This document shows, in pieces, positions 22,297-35,172 of a stretch of DNA of 64,000 bases. The DNA lies in assembly GCF_016801865.2 (NCBI RefSeq), contig NC_068938.1, positions 48,629,808-48,693,807 of the forward strand. The letters are read 5' to 3'. The notes under the pieces were generated by a model. It searched no databases, was not told the origin of the DNA, and worked only from the letters and a program-made list of their open reading frames with translations. The DNA comes from Culex pipiens pallens (Eukaryota > Arthropoda > Insecta > Diptera > Culicidae). A program made the position numbers and the translations under genes. The number at the start of each line of letters is the position of its first letter. The first letter of the stretch is position 1.

Positions 22297-24831
22297 AGTC
22301 TGTTATAAAAATAACAATCCAATAAAAATAATGGGGTCCGATTTTCTTATGTTTTTTATTAAATAAAAAAAAACTAAAAATGGCAATTATTATGAATAAA
22401 AAATAATCAAATAGCTAGTCCATGACTCGGCAATGATACAGCAATCGCAACAAACAGATTTTTTATATTTTATTTTCAATTTGTAAGCAGATTTGTTGGA
22501 CTTAATCTAATGATTTAATTTCGTCGAATCGAATATGATTGGACAAGGTTTTATCAAAATGAAAAAAAAAAAATATAATTAGATAAATTCTTTTTACGAA
22601 AACGTAGAGTATTTTTCTGATTATGATGAAAAAACATTTTCAATGGAAGATATCAAAGATAAGACTGAGACTAGATTTCATCTTCAGACCGTGGCCTGTC
22701 GTACTAAGGACAAAAATTATTAAGCTCAAATTCTTCACTCTAATTTCTTGTCTATCTTCAAATCATGTTTTCATTTTTGTAATGCATAAAGAACACAAAT
22801 TAATTTTGATAAGTTTTGTTATAAATGTTATCAATGGTTCTGTTTAATAATCTCGAAGTTTTATAGTTTTTTTTCGATCGATGACATCAAAATTTAAATT
22901 TTGTAAAATTATTGTAAAGCCCTATTCAACTTAAACGTTATTAAATGTATTTTGAATTGTTCGCAATCGATATTAAAGCTTTTTCCCCTATAAAGAAGGA
23001 AAATTGATTTTATTGCAATATTTTTTTGGACAAAAACTAGAAATAAATTTTATATTGGCCTAACTATAAGACTTCCAGTAAAATTAACTCCATCGTGATT
23101 CCCAAAACCAGATTTCTCGATTTGTTCCGCAACAGATTTTCAAAACTTCCAAATTAAATTCAACCACAAGCTTTCGTCTGAATAGAGACCCATAATTAAA
23201 TGAAACCTCACAGCGCGATTTTATTACACCGACCAAAAACTCCACCATTCACACAAAGTTAGGGGTGGGGAGTGTGGGTAAAACGATAGGCTAAAGCACT
23301 TGCAAATATAATTAGGTTTCTTCCACCGCGAAACCGTTTTCCTGGCAAAATACCCCGTTCCGTGTGGCGGATCACTCTGGCGCTTCCAAGTGCGGTTCGC
23401 CACTAGCAGGGCAAAGTAGTAGATGTAGAAGGTTCATCGTACGCGGTGGGGACGGCTTTTATCCGTCATCGTCCCGGAGAAAAAGCCCGTCAGGGAAACC
23501 GAATCCATCATCCTTATTACACGCGCAGGGATTTGGGCGGGGTGGATTAAGTCGTGGAAATTTTAGTTTTTTTTTCCAAATTATTTTGAGTAATTTTTCA
23601 GTTCAGGCTTTTCTTGCTGAAATTATTTTATTTAAATAAAATTTCTTATTTTTATATTAACTAAAGTCACACCGTGTCCTCCTATCCAGGATGAAAATAA
23701 AAAAAAAAGTCTCAGCCCAGTTGGTAATCCGATTAATTCAATATTCATCACGCTGTTGGCGCCGGTTCTGGTTCTGAACTCCAGAATTAGGATTGACGGA
23801 TGGTCTGAGAGTGCTCCCTGCCCACGGCCAGCAGCATCGGCGGTCGTAGGCAGATGATCCACCGAGGATACCGACTCTACAAGACCGCACGTTGGCAGAG
23901 GATGGCAGCTTATCCGCAAAATTAACAATTAACAGCGGGATTTAGCGCTGTAAGCTGAGCACGTACGAGGAAAATGCGATCCATGGGATTATGAAGGAAA
24001 AACAGTTAAAACTCTTTTTTTTAAGTCTTCATTTGGTTTGGAAAACATTCTGATAATCAACATCCAATATTTAAAAAAATGACTGAGAATTTTAAAAAGT
24101 CGGTCAAAGACAGCTCAAACCCCACATTAAATAGGTGTTTTTTCCCAAAAATATTAATTGCTATCAATACCCATTGAACCATTTTTTTATTCAAACGATT
24201 CCTTTACAAACAGCAGCACTAATTGAAACCCGTTCAGCTCACGAGACCAAACTGGCGCTCGAGGCATTAAAATACCCACCACCATTCCTCGCAAATAATT
24301 TATTCCACGTGGCCTATTTTTTCCCTCGATTTCAATCGTGACTCGTGAACCGTTAAACTTTATTGATTATAAAATCATTTGCGTTCGGTTCGGTTCGAGC
24401 ACATTTTTTCCCACTTCTTCTCCACTCTCCAAACTCCAACGACCCTCATTTTGCTATTTAGCATTTAAGCATCACCGTATTTCTGAACGTGATCCTGGCC
24501 CGGCTACTTATGGCGGTGGCGTTTTTCAAGTTTTTCATGTGTGAATATTATTATTGTTATTGCAGGTCCCGGCTGTTTTTTTCTCTCTGACTTCAGATAG
24601 TCACCTGCCACCAGGGATGGAAGGTATGTTGTGTTTTTTATTCTTGGCAAAGTCGGAAATATAAAAAAAGCATTTTGACCGCCATCCATAGAAGGTAGCT
24701 CCACTCTCTACTCCCAAGAGACCTTCGTTTGAAAATTGATGATTTTTGAGCAGGTAAAAGATCTTAAGATGAGTGTTAACGAATGTTTGCATTATTGTGC
24801 AAATTCTTAGGGGCGGTATGTCCACGCATCC
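22297..24831. other. Non-coding DNA, partly single-copy
   Basis: 22300-23200 is very AT-rich. 23200-23540, 23720-23960 and 24200-24600 are less AT-rich and show no repeat signature, as expected of intronic or intergenic single-copy DNA. I see no exon with convincing splice sites and domain content. Confidence 0.45.
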
Positions 24832-26476
24832 CCCAAGTAACATTTTAAGCTTTATCAAAGCTGTCACAACCGCTATAAAACCTATCAGCCAAAACCAACA
24901 TTAAAACCACCAAGTCGTAACAGCCTCCCCAGAACCCCGATAAACCTCACTTAAAACCCAAAAGGACCTCCGCAAAAGGTTGTTACGGCCTATTCATAAA
25001 ACCCACATAGGAGTTCAAGGCTTTACAACGAAATCCTAACAACCTCCTTATAGCCTTGATAAAGCCTTTGTTAAAACCTTGTTAGGAGTTAGGGAAAATG
25101 ACATTTCATACGTCTTCATGCGTCTTATGACAAACAGATTTTATTCTGGCAAAAAAATGAGTCTTCGTCTTGCCAAATGAAATTATGGAGATGGTTGTCA
25201 AAAATGGTGATGATGATATCGACGTCATCGTGCTATCATGTCGCACCCGCCATTTTGACGTTCCGAGAAAAACGCGTTTTAATGTTTGACCTTGAATATT
25301 CAAAAACGAGAGCACGCAATGTAAACAATTACAAACACGTTTTGTTTGGCTCACCATTCTGTGCATTGTCCCAAAGTTTGGTTGAAGTTGGTTACTGGAG
25401 TCCCGAGTTATAATTACAAATGTTTACGGTAGTCTAGCTTGTACGTGCGACAAACGCATCCTGACTTTCCTGGCCTGAAATCCCTTTGGCCAATTGTCAC
25501 ACTTACATCGATTTTCAGGGAGTGACAAGATAGCACGACAAGATTGAAACTACTTTTATATGGAAAGTGACAAAAATGCACGGAGTTTTTTCGGTTTTTG
25601 GTGAATATCTCAGGATTGAAAACGAATTTTGGGGATCTGTGAAGGTCAAAAGGTGAGGCATTGTGAGCGGCACAAAATGGCGTTCTTAACTCAATTTGGC
25701 CCAAAATGCACGTACGACAAGTTAGCACGATGGCGACGATATGATAGATATTGGAGGTAATTGAAATAATTTTAAACCTTATTTCTCGAAATTGGTGGCT
25801 CAAATTCAGCTGCGGTTAAAATTTAATTGATGATTGTAGGGGAGATAGAACCAAAAAAATCAACTCGCTTCATCAAAAATCATTATTTTGTAGTCATAGT
25901 TTTTAATGTTAAAAAATATTGTGTTGCAAATCTTTGCAAAAAATGTTCAAATTATGTTTAAACTTCTGTGGCTATGCTAACGATGTCACAAATTCATCAT
26001 AATTGCGTGTTTTCATCAAATATATGATTTTTAATTTTTTTTTGCCAAGATGGCGGTCAATCATATTCAATCAGAGCACGCGTTTAGCGCCATATTTATG
26101 CACTGCTTTTTGGCCGCGATAAATGCTCTATTAGGAGCTTATGGTTTTAAGTGAGCTTTTTGCATGCCTAATGGCACTTGACAGCTACAACACCCTTGGT
26201 TTTAACAAAGCATGCGATAAAATCGTTTGGCATGGCATTGCCATCTGGTTTTCAAGCCTCTATTAAAACTTTCATAAAACCTTATTGAAAGCCAGTCGGC
26301 TTTTATTTTCTCCCGGTTTTATGTCCGAGGCATAAAACCTTGTTAGAATCTATTAATTAGCTCTTGCTTGTTGGTTGCGGTGAATGCCCAAATAAAACTA
26401 TTAAGCAATCAAGATGCTACAATAAAACCTTAATAAAACTTGGTGGTGGCTAGTTGGTTTAAAAATGTTACTTAGG
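24832..26476. mobile_element. TIR element with CCCAAGTAACATTTT ends
   Basis: cccaagtaacatttt at 24832 is matched by its complement aaaaatgttacttagg ending at 26476. Total length is 1645 bp, about 1.12 kb of it its own sequence. The interior is dense in short ataaaacc/ttaaaacc-type words in one orientation at both flanks. A separate 521-bp MITE is nested inside. No transposase frame is visible, so it is non-autonomous. Confidence 0.7.
25219..25739. mobile_element. 521-bp MITE with TCGTGCTAxCTTGTCG ends (copy 1)
   Basis: Imperfect TIRs: tcgacgtcatcgtgctatca on the left, and cgacaagttagcacgatggc on the right reading as a near complement. It is exactly as long as the copy at 44434-44954 and about 95% identical by eye. 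It also contains an internal caagatagcac word. Non-coding; frames in it are shared shadows. Confidence 0.85.
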
Positions 26477-26639
26477 CCTTCCTCCCCTGTTTATTCTGTG
26501 AAGTGTGATCTGTTCGCAGAATCCTCTCTGCGGTAAGATTCAAGCAGTAGGGCTGGCCATTTTTTATGTATTTCATTTTCGGGTCATCGGGCTGGCTGGG
26601 TTGGGTTAGGTTTGGTGAGGTTATGTAAGGAAATAAATA

Positions 26640-28815
26640 GAAATTCAAAAAAACTAGAAAAATTAAAAGAAATTAAAAAAAATAAAAGAGATTCAAAAAA
26701 ATAAACGAAATAAATAGAAATTAAAAGAAATTTAAAGCAATTTTAAGAAATTCAAAGAAATTTAAAGTAATTCAAAGAAATTCAAAGAAACTTAAAGAAA
26801 TTTAAAGAAATTTAAAGAAATTTAAAGAAATTTGAAGAAATTAAAAGAAATTAAAAGAAATTAAAAGAAATTAAAAGAAATTAAAAGAAATTAAAAGAAA
26901 TTAAAAGAAATTAAAAGAAATTAAAAGAAATTAAAAGAAATTAAAAGAAATAAAGAAATTAAAAGAAATTAAAAGAAATTCAAAGAAATTCAAAGAAATT
27001 CAAAGAAATTCAAAGAAATTCAGAGAAATTCAAAGAAATTCAAAGAAATTCAAAAAATAAATAAAAGAAATTACAAAAAATCAAAAAAAAAATGTGAGAA
27101 ATAAAAAGAAATTAAAAGAAATTAAAAGAAATTAAAAGAAATTAAAAGATATTAGAAGAAATTCAAAAAAATTAAAAGAATTTAAAAAACAATAAAAGAA
27201 ATCAAAAGAAATCAAAAGAAATTAAAAGAAATTAAAAGAAATTAAAAGAAATTAGAAGGAATTAAAAGAAATTAAAAGAAATTAAAAGAAATTAAAAGAA
27301 ATTAAAAGAAATTAAAAGAAATTAAAAGAAATTAAAAGAAATTTAAAGAAATTTAAAGAAATTAAAAGAAATTAAAAGAAATTAAAAGAAATTAAAAGAA
27401 ATTAAAAGAAATTAAAAGAAATTAAAAGAAATTAAAAGAAACTATAACAAATTAAAAGAAATTAAAAAAACTTAAATGAAATTAAAAGAAATTAAAAGAA
27501 ATTAAAAGAAATAAAAAGAAATTAAGAGAAATTAAAAGAAAATAAAAGAAATTAAAAGACATTTAATAAAATTGAAAGAAATTAAAAGAAAATAAAAGAA
27601 ATTTAAAGAAATTAAAAGATATCAAAAGAAATTAAAAGAAATTAAAAGAAATTAAAAGAAATTAAAAGAAATTAAAAGAAATTAAAAAAAATTTAAAGAA
27701 ATTAAAAGAAATTAAAATAAATTAAAAGAAATTAAAAGAAATTAATAGAAATTAAAAGAAATTAAAAGAAATTAAAAGAAATTAAAAGAAATTAAAAGAA
27801 ATTAAAAGAAATTAAAAGTAATTTTAAAAAAATAAAAGAAATTTAAAGAAATTAAAAAAAAAATAAAAGAAATTAAATGAAATTAAAAGAAATTAAAAGA
27901 AATTAAAAGAAATTAAAAGAAATTAAAAGAAATTAAAAGAAATTAAAAGAAATTAAAAGAAATTAAAAGAAATTAAAAGAAATTAAAAGAAATTAAAAGA
28001 AATTAAAAGAAATTAAAAGAAATTAAAAGAAATTAAAAGAAATTAAAAGAAATTAATAGAAATTAAAAGAAATTAGAAGAAATTAAAAGAAATTAAAAGA
28101 AATTAAAAGAAATTAAAAGAAATTAAAAGAAATTAAAAGAAATTAAAAGAAATTAAAAGAAATTAAAAAAAATTTAAAATTTTTTAAAAAATAAAAGAAA
28201 TTTAAAGAAATTAAAAAAAAATAAAAGATATTAAATGAAATTAAAAGAAATTAAAAGAAATTAAAAGAAATTAAAAGAAATTAAAAAAAAATTAAAGAAA
28301 TTAAAAGAAATTAAAATAAATTAAAAGAAATTAAAAGAAATTAATAGAAATTAAAAGAAATTAAAAGAAATTAAAAGAAATTAAAAGAAATTAAAAGAAA
28401 TTAAAAAAATTTTTAAAAAAATAAAAGAAATTTAAAGAAATTAAAAAAAAATAAAAGAAATTAAATGAAATTAAAAGATATTAAAAGAAATTAAAAGAAA
28501 TCAAAAGAAATTAAAAGAAATTAATAGAAATTAAAAGAAATTAGAAGAAATTAAAAGAAATTAAAAGAAATTAAAAGAAATTAAAAGAAATTAAAAGAAA
28601 TTAAAAGAAATTAAAAAAAATTAAAAGAAATTAAAAAAAATTAAAAATTTTTAAAAAATAAAAAAAGAAATAAAAAAAAAATAAAAGAAATTAAATGAAA
28701 TTAAAAGAAATTAAAAGAAATTAAAAGAAATTAAAAGAAATTAATAGAAATTAAAAGAAATTAAAAGAAATTAAAAGAAATTATAAGAAATCAAAAGAAT
28801 TTAAAATAAAAATAA
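26640..28815. repeat. 2.2-kb satellite of a 10-bp unit, ATTAAAAGAA
   Basis: About 200 head-to-tail copies of attaaaagaa, purely A/T/G on this strand. The left end (26700-27050) is dominated by variants attcaaagaa and tttaaagaa. From about 27740 onward marker variants (attaatagaa, taaatgaaa, a tttttaaaaaataaaagaaatt break) recur at roughly 230-310-bp spacing, so segments of many units have been duplicated together. Non-coding. Confidence 0.95.
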
Positions 28816-29390
28816 AAAAATAGAATACATTTAATTAATTAAAAAAAAATCGCAAAAAATAAAAAAATGTCAATACTTAAATGTTTTGCAATCTTATGAT
28901 GGCGAAACAACTGTACAGGTGTATAATGCATTTTAAAACACTTTTTTCATTTAATTGTTGAAACCATTGTTCGTGATTTCAATTTTTATACTTTTTTATT
29001 CTTCCCCCCCCCCTCGACTTTTGTCAAAATCGAGTGACAAAAACTTCAAAAAATATTTGCAACGGCCTAAAAGAAATAAAAAAAAAAACTAAAAGAAATT
29101 AAAAGAAATTAAAGGAAACTAAATGAAATAAAAAAAGAAAATTAAAAGAATGAAAGAAATTAAAAGAAATTAAAAAAGAAAATGAAAAGAATGAAAGAAA
29201 TCAAAATAAATTAAAAGAAATTAAAAGAAAATAAAATCAATAAAAAAAATAAAACAAATTTAAGGAAATTGAAAGAAATAAAAAATTAAATTAAAGAATT
29301 TTTTTTTGTATGTATTTAGGACATTAAAGAAATTAAAGGAAATAAAAATAAATGAATAGAAATCAAAAGAAATTTAAGCAAATTAAACAA
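28816..29390. repeat. Decayed edge of the ATTAAAAGAA satellite
   Basis: Scattered attaaaagaa-type units at 29085-29290, separated from the main array by about 250 bp of other DNA. That intervening block includes gcgaaacaactgtacaggtg and a C run; related text (caaaacaactgggcaggtg) occurs at about 1908, so it is itself repetitive. Confidence 0.65.
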
Positions 29391-31625
29391 GTCATCAAGC
29401 CATCAAGTCGTCAAGTCGTCAATTCGTCAAACGAAATTACTTTACAATTTTATAAACTTTTTTAACTGATTTTTGGAATGTTGTGTAGAATTTTAACGCG
29501 AAAATACTTTGTTCTCTCATCTCTGAAATCCCGTGCCAGAAGCGAACATTCGTGGGCAGTTTGGGGTGGGGGTGAAAACCCCGGTCCTGGAATAACAGCA
29601 CATTTCAAGGATTTTCCATTATCGAATTGCCTGTTCGTGACAGGAATCAAAACAACAAAACCCGTTTTATGCATTTGCTCTCTCTCTTTCTCGCTTCCCT
29701 GATGTGTGAGTGTGATATGTGAGTGCGCGGTACGTGAGATGTGTGTGTGTGTGTGTGTGAGCTCCCTCCCGTGGATATTTTTCTGTTTATCAACCAAAAA
29801 TTGGTGCCCACGTGCAGCAGCTGGTCGTGCTTTTCCGGGCAAACGTGGACGAACAAATTTTTGAACTTTTTCATGTTTTAGCGTGCAGGTTTTTTGTTGT
29901 TGTTTTGTTCCCAGAAGTTGTTTCATGTTTTACACAAACTTGCCTAGCGGCACGGAATCTGCCAACACCAGACCGGTCAGGGAACACCAACTGTTAATGT
30001 ATCCTCCACCTCCCCTGCTGCCCTTCTGGTGAAGGAAAGGTAAAAATCGTCGTCCCATTTTCGGTGGTCTGACGATAGCGACGGATACCGCTGTGAAATT
30101 GCAAAAGCTCAGCTTTTGGTGCTCAGGTGCTACGCGGAAGGTGTGATGAGGAGGGAGGTGGGTTCCAGAGGTAATGCAATGAAAAGTTTCACATTTTCGT
30201 AACAATCTCCTAGCATTTTGAATTTCCAAAAAGTGGCAGAATGGCTACCCACGGTGGTTCTACAAATTCTGGACAGAATGTGTCTGGGGCAGCGCAGATT
30301 AAATTTTCAACGTTTCCCCTAATCCTCTGTTCGGACAAGTCAGACAGTTGGGCAGTTAGCGTAAAAGAAGATTGGATTGGGTATGAAATTGTCTGCTTGT
30401 AAAGGTTGCCAGTGTTCTGCTGATGTGTTTCGTTTTTTGCTTAGGCTAATAAAGTTTTATTAGCAAGTTTATCAGCATTTTTCGTTTAAGTATTCAAAAC
30501 GTGGAAAAAGTTATTGTGATCTTTGGAACTATTATTGTTTCTAAATAAACAAAAATCTCTGAAAACGTTTGTTTGGGATAATCCGTAAGCTTCTTCTTTT
30601 GTAAAATAAAATTAAGGTATTTTTTTATAAATTGATTAGAATAATAAAACAAATATTTTCTAAAACACGGTGTTCAAACTGTAAGTTTCGTCTGCCTCAA
30701 AAGGGGATCTTGTAGCAATTACGTTGATTCACATTCTTTCCGTGAGATTCAAATAATTGCTTTTGTATGAGTTGTAAAACGTTGATTTCGTTAAAGTGTA
30801 CTGTAAACTGGGCTGCTCACCATTGAAAAAACGGCTAATATCCACTTTTGGCAAAAACGAGATATTAGCACCAGGTGGTAGAGGATGTTCCAACGCATCT
30901 TCTGAAACTTGAATTTCACTGAAATAGTGTTTAGACTTGGCTGCCGATGCGATAAAACCAAATGGTTAATATGCCACTCTAATGGGAATTTGCCTTGACG
31001 GAGATTTGGCGACAAACACTAAATGAGATTTTCTAATAGCCGAATTTTCAATTATGGGCAGTGGGGTGATAACGACTGTGATGAAAGTTTTTTAATTGTC
31101 GATTATTTTTGCTACTTCATATGACATATGACAATACCACTTTTGCCCGATCCATTAGCTTTTGGTTTCTATACACTTGAAAAACTCTAAAATTTTGATT
31201 AATAGAATGAAAAATCTTAAGATGAAACCAACAGAAAAATGAATCATTTTTGCAAAATGCAACAAAGTGGAAAAATTGTTTTTTTGACTTCCTTATTGAA
31301 AATTAAATAAAATTAAAATCAAATCTTTCACGAACAGCACATGAACCAACCTGCATGTAATCCTATCGACTCGGTATTTTTTTTTTAAACTAATTCTCAT
31401 CTAAAACATTTAGAGAATTGTCAGACAGAATATCAAAAAATAAATTTACCATAAATTTAAAAAAGAAAACATATATTTTAAGCCATTACGAAATTCTGGC
31501 TTGAAATTTAATTTTTTATGCTTTTCAACTTTGAAAAATATTTGCATCGGCCTTATTACAATCTGATTGAATCTATTTGAGTTTACATATTTGTTCACAG
31601 CTTCAACAAATTATGGTCATTTGAC
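29391..31625. other. Non-coding, partly single-copy DNA with (GT)n
   Basis: Contains a GT dinucleotide run at about 29740-29758 and a moderately GC-rich block (29500-30400) without repeat signature. Neither strand shows an exon I can support. The end at 31625 is where the duplicated unit begins. Confidence 0.45.
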
Positions 31626-32993
31626 ATCTAAGCATGGTGATAGGTGAGCTTAGTGATTTTTCACGCTCAAAAATTGCAAATTTCATGGAGACCTTAATTT
31701 CAAACCATCAAATTTTACGGAAATTTTGTGGAACGTGAAAAACTTTTAAATAACTCTGAAAATCTTTTGTTAAAATTAAAAAAACTTATGTGAAAATAAA
31801 ATAAAAACTAGTTTTGTTCTTCAATAAACTAAAAAATATTTTCAATACAGTTTCCATCTGGTTTTTGACTTTGAGCTATATATATTTTTAAACGTGTTCT
31901 CATTATTGAACTGATTTTGTTTAAACATTCGACTAATATAGATAACAAGTTTTCGCTGAATTGCTACTTTTTTGTCTTTATTCATTTGATTGAATTTTAT
32001 ATTACAGCAACAGTTAACGTCTTGTCCAGCCAAAATGATTAAAATAACTTGAATTGCGATATTTTGCCAAGTTTATTTTTCAAGATCTTCAACTCACTTT
32101 TCAAAAACTATATAAAAAATCAAAATGCGAACAAAAACAATAAAAGTGGTATTTATTAATTTCTACGAACACTATTCATTCAGGCAATACAATATCGAGA
32201 AAATTAAACAAGACCGAAAACTGTGATGTTTATAAAATATCATTTAAAAAAAGTATAACTAAATCTTGAATAAACCAAGCTGGAAATGAAAAAAAAACTT
32301 TGAAAGAGTAAAATTAAAATAAAAAAAGCAGTCGAATTGTTATTACCACGAATGGAAAAAGTTCGATAGCTCGTTTTGGTCGTTCGGATAGGCTGGTCGT
32401 TTGGGGGGTTAGTAAATTTATTAAGTTTCCTAAGAAAAACTGTTATTGATAATCTTAATAGCAATTTATTCAAATAGAATTCCATTTCAATTGTTTATTC
32501 TGATTTCTTGCTCCTCCAGTCAATAATATAATGACTCAGGAAAGATAATGTTTCTGCTGAATGTTATTTATACATGAATGTTTGCATTTAATTGATTTTC
32601 TAAAAACAATCAATCCGCGAAATCTTCACTAAAAACTCACTAAGCCTAGTGATAGGTTTTGTGTCAATAAATGTGTAGGAACTGTTGTATTTTTCTTCGG
32701 TTTCTGTTGAATTTCACATTTAAACACACATGTTTTCGGTAAAATTACTTAAAACAAAGGTAATATTCAACCAACCTAATTTTCAACTTTAAGTTATTGT
32801 GTGCGAAGTTATTCGTCCTCTCTAAATTAGTGTACAGAACTAATAACAACAACTCTTTCTTAAATATCTTGTGGTTGCACAAAATGCAATAATCATTTCG
32901 AAAGCACTGATTTCACGACTTTAATCCCTTTTAAACTTCAAAGTCAGAACACCAGGGCCTGTCGCAACATCCTAACATAGTACAACAAATTGA

Positions 32994-33144
32994 TACACAG
33001 TAAAATTTGTGTAAATTTTGAAGTTTTAAGATTTAATTTAACCTCCATTTAGACTGAAAAAGAGACATTACAACAGAACAGTAGTAAAATTACACATTTT
33101 CAGAGGTAAAATTACACATTTTTCTGACATACCTTTACTGTGCA
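32994..33144. mobile_element. Small MITE with ACACAGTAAA ends
   Basis: tacacagtaaaatttgtgta at the left and tttactgtgca at the right are near complements; the interior is rich in gtaaaattacacatttt words. Related copies are at 49122-49272 (its duplicate) and 55556-55722, with cousins at 61371-62225. Confidence 0.75.
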
Positions 33145-34610
33145 CGTTCATTTTCAATAAATTCATTTATTCGAAAAATACTTAATAATTCAAAAACAAT
33201 GAAAACCATTTTTATCTTATTTTTTTATCTATGTCATAAATTGCTGACGTTTATTTTGCAGCTCTTCACCATGAAAAGAATAAATTTAATACAAAGAAAA
33301 ATTCCAAGCAAATAAACAGAATAGCAACAATTTCCAAACACTTCCCAACCCACCAGCAAATGCTTCACTTTCCTCCACTTCAAACTCTCGACATTCCGCC
33401 AGCAACAGTTCGGTGTCAATTTAGGTTCATTTTCCTTTGCTTCCTCTCATTCCTTAACTTCCAGCTTCCGGACTTGGTCCTGCTGACCGGAAAACCCGAG
33501 GCTAATGGAGACGAATTACAATTCCATTATAATGAGGTTTTATCCGAGAGGAAGTGTACTTTTTATGTATTTTTTTGCCTGTGTCATTGTTTGACTGTTT
33601 GTGGCCAATTTTTTTCCACCAGGAAAAAAAGTTGCCTTATTACTTAGCTTTCTCCCTCTGCCAGTTACTTAATCCATAAGTTAATTCTTGCCGCCAATTA
33701 TCCCTTGGCTGTTCAAACCACACTTGCTTCATTGCTCCGAGGTTCGCTTTGAATAAAGCCCTAACAAGCTCCAGGACAATTCCAACCAACTTTCAACTGT
33801 CACTTACAGTAGTTGACACCTCCCCATCTCCCCCCGAAGTGGTCCTTGGGACATCGAACCGAGCGAGAGGTGTTTTCCGGCGAAAATTAAATTACATCCT
33901 GTGGGTGGCAGCAGCTTCCCTCCCCACCGTTGAAGCGTTTTAGGCAAGTTTTGAGGGAAAGGGGGGGGGGTCTGGTACTCCCACAGCTCATTATCGCGCT
34001 CTCGGAGCCCCGCAACAAGACCGCGCCGCGTGGCACTGACACGTGGATAATACTGGCGAGGTGAGGAGGGAGGGCGCGGAAGAACTTTTCGATTTGTTCT
34101 GGCTTTGAATGTTTTGTGGCTTTTTGCTTGGCTTTCGATCGGGAGCGCTTTCATTTTCTTTTTTGTTGGCGTGATTTTTTTTTGTGTGGTGTTCTGCTGG
34201 AAAATGGTGGAAAACGAAATTTTGCAGCAAATGAGTCCTTTGGGATTGAGCTGGGAAGAAGAATGCGAAAAGAACCAAAATCACCCCACCGAAACGGGGA
34301 AAACTAATTTGGCAATTTTCCATGGGAGTGAAGCGAAATGATGAAAAGAAAGTAATGCTCTAAGGACCACTCAGCGAGTTGCGGTTAATTTACTCGGCGA
34401 GAATGACTGTTGTGGAAATTTATTAGAGAATTCGATATTCAAAAATCAAACAAAAAGATTATTGAAATTTCTTTTTTTTCCTTATTTCAAAGAAATTTAT
34501 AGAAACTTAGAGAATATAAAAAAAATAAAAAGTATTTAAAATTCAAAAATAAATAAAAAATGTTATAGAAATTGAGATTAATTTCAACACATTTAATTAA
34601 ATTGTTACTT

Positions 34611-34984
34611 CCCGAGCAGACGGAAATAACTTGAGAATAACATATTTTGATATTTGAAAATACTAGGCCAATAACATTTTATGTTATTTATAACAAGATT
34701 TGTTATTCGTCGTTTTGAATTTTTTGTTATTGAATTGTTATTATAATAACAGATTGATAACACTATTAGTTATTCTTCGAACAAATCTTTGTTATTATTT
34801 TTTGTTATTTTAACAACTAATCCGATCATATCAATAACAGTTGGAGGTATTCTTCCTTAACAAAAAATGTTATTCCAAAGTTTTTTTGGCTTTCAATCAA
34901 TACCAGCCAATAACAAATTTCTTTTATTTTTAACAGTATTTGTTATTGAAATGGCATGAATTATGTTATTACCGTCTGCCCGGG
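34611..34984. mobile_element. 374-bp MITE with CCCGRGCAGACGG ends
   Basis: cccgagcagacggaaataac at the left is complemented by gttattaccgtctgcccggg at the right. ttactt flanks both sides as a likely target duplication. The interior is a string of gttatt/aataac words, so it would fold extensively. The duplicate copy is at 50755-51112 and a truncated one at 17974-18237. Confidence 0.88.
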
Positions 34985-35172
34985 TTACTTTAAATTTCTG
35001 CCAATTTCAATAATTTTATGTAATTTTATGCTATATTTTTTAATTTTTTTTAATTTCATTCCAATTTATTTCACTTACTTTGAAAAAAAAAATTGAATGA
35101 AATTTAAAAAAGTAAAAAATATACCATAAAATTACATAAAATTAAAGACATTGGCAAAAATTTAAAGCAAGT
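34985..35172. repeat. AT-rich inverted repeat
   Basis: ccaatttcaataattttatg...ttaatttcattccaatt on the left is mirrored by gaatgaaattta...cataaaattacataaaatt...cattgg on the right around a short A-run, giving a roughly 80-bp-arm imperfect hairpin. It is preserved in the right-hand duplicate (about 51113-51300). It may be another MITE or decayed satellite. Confidence 0.6.

Noticed and set aside
26640..28815. Possible CRISPR-like or regulatory array because of regular repeats
   Set aside because: Units are contiguous 10-mers with no spacers, in eukaryotic DNA; it is a simple satellite.
33234..34341. Conserved small frames shared between 33-34 kb and 49-50 kb
   Set aside because: Conservation reflects the recent DNA duplication, so frame preservation between copies is not evidence of selection.
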